Below, piece after piece: positions 59,554-64,000 of a stretch of 64,000 nucleotides of DNA. This DNA is from Rhodocollybia butyracea (taxonomy: Eukaryota; Basidiomycota; Agaricomycetes; Agaricales; Omphalotaceae), in assembly GCA_015501585.1 (NCBI GenBank), contig JADNRY010000053.1, positions 62,001-126,000 on the forward strand, written 5' to 3'. How positions within the stretch are numbered: position 1 is the first letter of the stretch; each line of letters opens with the position of its first letter. Position numbers and translations under genes: made by a program. A model generated the notes under the pieces. That model had not been told where the DNA came from and did no database searches. It saw only the letters and a program-made list of their open reading frames with translations.

Positions 59554-61620
59554 ATGAAGTCAGGGCCATTCAGTCTTGTGATACTGTGCACTGCATGGCT
59601 AGTAACGGCGAGCTCCAACCTCTCTCTAACAGTGAGTGAGCCTGCGCTCCCACAAATAGCGTCGCATGCTCTCCATCCTTCCTTGGCCAGTTTCAGCTTC
59701 GAGACTGCATTTTTTATCTCATATGTCGGCAACACGACAGCCCCCAACATCCTGACCAGTAATCTTCTTCAAAATCTCAATGATCGCGTTGGTGTCCCTG
59801 CGGAGGTTCGCATCGGGGGGATTACCGCTGATGCTACATTCTGGGATCCTTCACTTGAGGAGGCGATATTCAACTTTGTGGAGGATTCTGGGGCTTTAGT
59901 TAACACTACCATTGGGCCGGCCTTTTTTGACGCAGCGCGAGAGCTTCTCCCACAGGGCACTCTGATTACTGTGAATTTGGTACGCTTTACAATGCTATAT
60001 ATATATGCATATTCCTAAAATGCTGTATCGTATAGAATCTAGAAAGCATGAATTTTACAGGAGCGTTGGAAGTAGCAGAGGCCGCTGAGAAAGGACTGCC
60101 TAATCAAGTCGCAGCGTTTGAGAGTATGTTTTCAGATCATTTTCCTACGAGTTCCTTACATCTCTTGTAAGTTGGAAATGAACCCGATCATTACAGCCAG
60201 GATTTCACTGCAAAAAGCTATTCTGGTATATGGGAGGTAACGTTGGCCAGGCTCTGCACTTCAATACTATGCTAATCTGAGCTTGGATGCTCAGCCTTGG
60301 TCCAAGAACATATCTACAGCTCTCGGATTTACGACGCCGAAATTTCAACTAGCTGCTACTGCGAACGATCCGTTGTGGCCTTACAATACCCCTGCTGCTG
60401 ATGCTCAGCTGGACTGTGTGAGTGCATTAGCTGCAGGAGCCGATAACGACAATACTGTTGAATGGTGCAGTGAGCATACCTACCAATATAGTGTAAGTTA
60501 GCATATATCCAAACTTCGCTTATATTGATCTACCTATAGGTTTGCGATCCAACGAGGACTGTCGACGCTACTCTGCCTAACTTGGTGAGGACGCATCCTT
60601 TGGGACAAAAAAAAGCATGTTTTATTTGATCCTCTACTGCAGGTCAACCACACACGCCTAGCCGAATACCTCGACTTGTGGCAACCTCGTATAATATCAG
60701 TGCGTGAACAGCTCGGATCGCAGGCTTTTGTAGTGGGTAAGCAGGATGTAGTAGTAGTTTACTTGCTGTGATTCTTACATAAACAACAGGTGAATACAAC
60801 TCGGTTTCATGCGCTGGGCATGATGGTGTGAGCAACACCTTTGGACAAGCCCTGTGGCTCTTGGATACTACTCTTTATGCTGCATCTATTAATGTTTCCC
60901 GGTGAGTTTACAGGAAACACTCCCATTTTGTGCCTCAGGCTGACGAGCTTATGTATTTGCAGATTGTACATCCATCAAGGAGCGCCGCTCACTCTACAAA
61001 GTTCTACCCAGCTGAACGCAGGGGAAGGTGGATTCAGTTTCTATGACTTGTGGTACGTCGGGGAAAAATTTCTACAATGAAGAAATTCAAACGCGCGCGC
61101 CTATAGGTATCCAATTGATAATTTGAATGGACCTGTGCAAGTGTTCCCTTCATATTCGGCGTACCTCTTTGTCGCGGAGACCATTGGACGCTCTAGGACA
61201 CTACAAATCGCCAATATTTACCCCGGTAGGCAGGCAAATGGGTCCAGCATCACCACCGCTGGCGGAGATACCACACAAGGGCAATTGGTTGTGTATGGCT
61301 TCTGGGACACATCTTTGCCATCAGGAACTCGTTTCCCAGCAAAGCTGGCTCTTTTGAATCTTCAGATATTCAACGAGACCGAGAAGGGGCCAAGACCAGT
61401 CGCTACATTTAACATATCCTCCATGTTACCCGACCCAGACTCTGAGATCTCGATCCTTCGATTAGTTGCTCCTGGGGCTGATACACAACTGGCTAATATG
61501 ACAACGTGGGCGGGTCAAACCTTTGAGAATGGAACAGCGAACGGGGACCCGACCGAGGAGAAGATTACGGGTGGTATTGTGACTGTCGAGGCGTCAAGCG
61601 CTGTGTTGGTGGTTTTGTGA
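59554..61620 (+). CDS. Secreted glycoside hydrolase family 79 protein
   Basis: Nine exons (59554-59979, 60036-60123, 60172-60236, 60295-60492, 60540-60584, 60643-60736, 60790-60901, 60963-61052, 61107-61620) give 543 residues. Signal peptide MKSGPFSLVILCTAWLVTASS. The TIM-barrel has VRIGGITADATFW, acid/base Glu175 in EIGNEPDHY (formed across intron 2) and nucleophile Glu307 in VVGEYNSVS, the two-glutamate retaining arrangement of GH79. The C-terminal beta domain contains GQLVVYGFWDTSLPSG and several N-glycosylation sites (NISS, NMTT, NGTA). Fungal GH79 enzymes act as beta-glucuronidases on glycoprotein or arabinogalactan side chains; exact specificity is not visible. Confidence 0.9.
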
Positions 61621-62098
61621 GACTGCAATACCTTATTTAGTCTGGTACCTGCATTTCGCTCAGATCTCTATTATCATCAATATCGTTATGAGTTTCAATA
61701 ACTGAATTCGTTTACATATATGCGCTTACCCGCCTGTACCCGCGCTGCGTTAAGTCTCAAACAGTGGCAAGCTAGGAGTGAGAGCAACATCTCTTGAGGC
61801 CGGTGGAGGTATTCAATAATTCCCGATATTGTAAGAGGAGAAGTTTTCCTCAATCCTGTTTCCTTTGTGTTTACTTGTTTTATTATGTTCAGAGGCTCTG
61901 AATCTGATCCGATCAAATTAATTGACGGGGTCGTCATAGCGTCGAGTTGTACTTTTTTTACTTGCTCACCAGTACCTCTGTTTGTCGGACGGTATCGCTG
62001 CGTTCTAGCATACTTTCCTTCAAGCGTTTTCTGCTGGTGTGGGTCAGCTTTTCACTCATTCCACCGACACTCGTTTATCACAAAATCTTTCGTTTATA
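61621..62098. other. Intergenic, no supported gene
   Basis: About 480 bp separating the GH79 3' end and the SH3 gene. Pyrimidine-rich near the right end; no ORF with features. Confidence 0.35.
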
Positions 62099-63092
62099 AT
62101 GCCTGTTCTCGCCCACAGAGATGATACTTCAGATGACGACAATTCTTCCACTCTAAATTCCCTTCTCATCGCTGGAATAGCTGTTATCGGCGCGATAGTT
62201 GTCGGGTTATCTACCTGGCTCATCATCAGACAACTCCGTATTCGTTCTAGAAATAAACGCGAAAATGCTCGCGGCGCTGCTTTCCTGTCCGTTCGCGGTG
62301 TAGTCAGAGAAGGTGGAGAAAAGGCAACTTCGCCAATGTTGGTATATTCGTTTCATCATGTATAACATTTACTTACAAAATTTGCAGGCCTTTGAACAAC
62401 TTCTCCCGTGATCAACTCACTCCCTCAATAATATTACCCGACAAAGTCCTTGTCCGTCCTTCTCCACCTGCCCCTCCTGCAGATATCGTGGAGTATCATC
62501 GACAATCCGGAAATTTCCCTCGTCCCTCTTTCGCCCGACCGTTTTCTTTCGCTCTCAAGGCCGGTATCGATGCAGCGCCTCGCCCACAGTCTGGTGCTTC
62601 CTGGATTTCATTTTTGAGCGCATCAGGCTCGGGCGTCAGTCGCTTCTCTGTCATGTCATCGACGTCTTCAATAGACAATACCCCTACAACCGGTACCGTT
62701 CGCAAAATCCGTCAGGTCTTTAATCCCATCCTTCCTGATGAACTTCTCGTCAACCTTGGTGAAAAACTCACAGTTGTCCAGTCATTCGACGATGGATGGT
62801 AAGCATCATCCGTTCCTATCCTTGAGAATGTAGGTCTAATTTTATTCTCTCTAGGTGTGTTGTCGGGAAGGAGGGCAATGGTACTTTTGCTCAACCGAAA
62901 TCCTTGTTCAAACAAAACGAACCCTCTGCCAACGTCGAAATTGGTGTTGTGCCCGCATGGTGCTTCCTCAAGCCTGTCGTGGGCTTGAAGGGCGAGCGAC
63001 CAATACGGAGCAGCAGTTTAGGAATAACAGTCCAAATGGAAGGACCTGCTTTCTCTTCCCGGGAAGAAATCATCTCATGGTCCAACTTTTGA
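62099..63092 (+). CDS. Single-pass membrane protein with C-terminal SH3 domain
   Basis: Three exons (62099-62337, 62388-62798, 62855-63092) give 295 residues. A short N-terminal segment precedes a transmembrane helix (LLIAGIAVIGAIVVGLSTWL, about 22-41) and a basic stop-transfer (RQLRIRSRNKRENAR). A Pro/Ser-rich linker follows, then an SH3 domain (LPDELLVNLGEKLTVVQSFD, DGWCVVGKEGNGTFA, IGVVPAWCFLKPV) at about 195-270. The layout resembles Fus1-type fungal SH3 membrane proteins that organise cell-surface or fusion signalling. The first intron uses a GTTGGT donor, needed to keep the frame. Confidence 0.8.
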
Positions 63093-63374
63093 TTTGCGTA
63101 CACCGCATCTCGTCCCCTCATTTTCATGTCCCGTTTATCGTGTATACCCAGTACTTTTTAGACCGCCCCGTTGTCTTCACCAGCGCTAGTTACGCTCTTG
63201 TATTCTACTCTCTCGCAAGTTACGAGCACGCGTTTGTCATGTTCTTTTGCTACATAAGTTATTGCCTATCTCGGATGTAGGTTGGGGCTCTGTAATTGTG
63301 TAGATCGTAATTGCTCTCTTTGACCTCAGACGACTGGTGGTTGTAATTAGAAAGCTGGCTAGCTAACATTTTTT

Positions 63375-64000
63375 CTACTTCTTTCCATATTCTCCCCAAC
63401 CAGTTTCCCCCATTACACTGATCTTACGCTCAACCTCGTCCCCTAGTCTGTTTAGATACTCCTCCATCTGTGTAATAAGATGAGGTTGGCCCACAGATAT
63501 GATACGTACAGCAAGAAGAGCGGCATTAGTTGAGTTGTTGATGGCGACAGTGGCAACAGGAATGCCTCGCTATAAGAAGAAAGTTCAGAGATGGGGAAGT
63601 GGAATAGATTGATGAACATACTGGCATCTGCAAAATACTCCACATGGCATCTACCCCTCCCAAACCTCCTCCGCCTCCGCTTACAGACTTTGAGTCTACT
63701 GGAACCCCTACAACTGGTAAACCGGTCATACTCGCCACCATCCCAGGCAAATGCGCTGCACCACCTGCCCCGGCTATAATCACTTTCACTCCCCTTCCGG
63801 CCGCACTTTTGGCAAAACTCATCAATCTTAGCGGTGTTCGGTGTGCGGATACCAATGTGACTTCGAATGGAACAGAGGGGAAATGCTTTTGCAAGATTTG
63901 TGCCGCAGGGAGCATGGTGGGTAGGTCGGAGTCAGATCCCATAATTATAGAGATGAGAGGATGGGGTGGGAGTGTCCGAGCAGGTGAGGAGAAGCTGAAC
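63375..64000 (-). CDS. ADE2: Phosphoribosylaminoimidazole carboxylase, C-terminal part (truncated by window end)
   Basis: Two exons are visible (63622 to beyond 64000; 63375-63569). They encode the PurE-type carboxylase domain of fungal Ade2: [55 protein letters not shown] and [19 protein letters not shown], then [20 protein letters not shown] in the last exon. The frame is open at the window edge, so the N-terminal ATP-grasp part lies outside. The enzyme converts aminoimidazole ribonucleotide to CAIR in purine synthesis. Confidence 0.92.

Overview
The window is nuclear DNA of a filamentous basidiomycete, most likely a mushroom-forming Agaricomycete. Genes are dense and cut by many short GT-AG introns (about 50-70 nt), exons can be as small as 14-23 nt, and the protein families are typical of that class: an anchored cupredoxin-like protein, a GH79 glycosidase, a cytochrome b5/acyl-CoA dehydrogenase fusion and decayed DIRS-type retroelements. 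No bacterial or organellar sequence was seen. Exon joins were worked out by hand from splice sites and reading-frame continuity.

Layout. 0.2-9.2 kb: anchored cupredoxin-like protein (-), a TFIIIC triple-barrel subunit (-) head-to-head with a Yea4-type nucleotide-sugar transporter (+), an intron-containing tRNA-Phe with Pol III terminator, and a Dma1-type FHA-RING ubiquitin ligase (-). 9.8-12.9 kb: three tandem GFA-fold genes (two intact, one decayed), with a duplicated terminal exon behind the first. 12.1-20 kb: a repeat-rich island with a SINE-like element carrying a (TAC)n tail, a frameshifted mushroom-specific gene, two hAT-like elements about 1.2 kb long, a DIRS gag-like fossil and a Harbinger-like MITE. 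21.2-32.8 kb: a housekeeping block with OLA1, RVB2, an SRPK-type kinase, a small secreted cysteine-rich protein, TSC13 and mitochondrial uL2m. 33.1-39 kb: a second island with a tRNA-derived repeat, a perfect hAT-like MITE and a nearly complete but mutated DIRS-type tyrosine-recombinase retrotransposon. 40-46.9 kb: ORC3, head-to-head with an MMTAG2-like gene, and a large putative mitochondrial protein. 46.6-51.1 kb: a 2.2-kb tandem segmental duplication of an NmrA-like oxidoreductase gene whose second copy is a pseudogene. 51.5-59 kb: a lipid-type cluster of cytochrome b5/acyl-CoA dehydrogenase, an unknown protein and two tandem alpha-methylacyl-CoA racemase-like genes. 59.5-64 kb: secreted GH79 glycosidase, an SH3 membrane protein and the 3' end of ADE2.

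Functional links. The acyl-CoA dehydrogenase and the two racemase-like CoA enzymes could act together on branched-chain acyl-CoAs. Three housekeeping pairs (TFIIIC subunit/Yea4, OLA1/RVB2, ORC3/MMTAG2) are divergent over gaps of 97-227 bp and probably share promoters. Decay in the repeat islands shows a recurring C-to-T pattern, Arg CGN codons becoming TGN, as expected of RIP-like mutation or deamination of methylated CpG.

The most novel material is in the repeats: a short tRNA-derived SINE family with a (TAC)n tail whose insertion can be seen by filled-site/empty-site comparison inside the tandem duplication; a hAT-like MITE family with 8-bp target duplications; a three-unit repeat inside an OLA1 intron; and the triplicated 3' end of a GFA gene.
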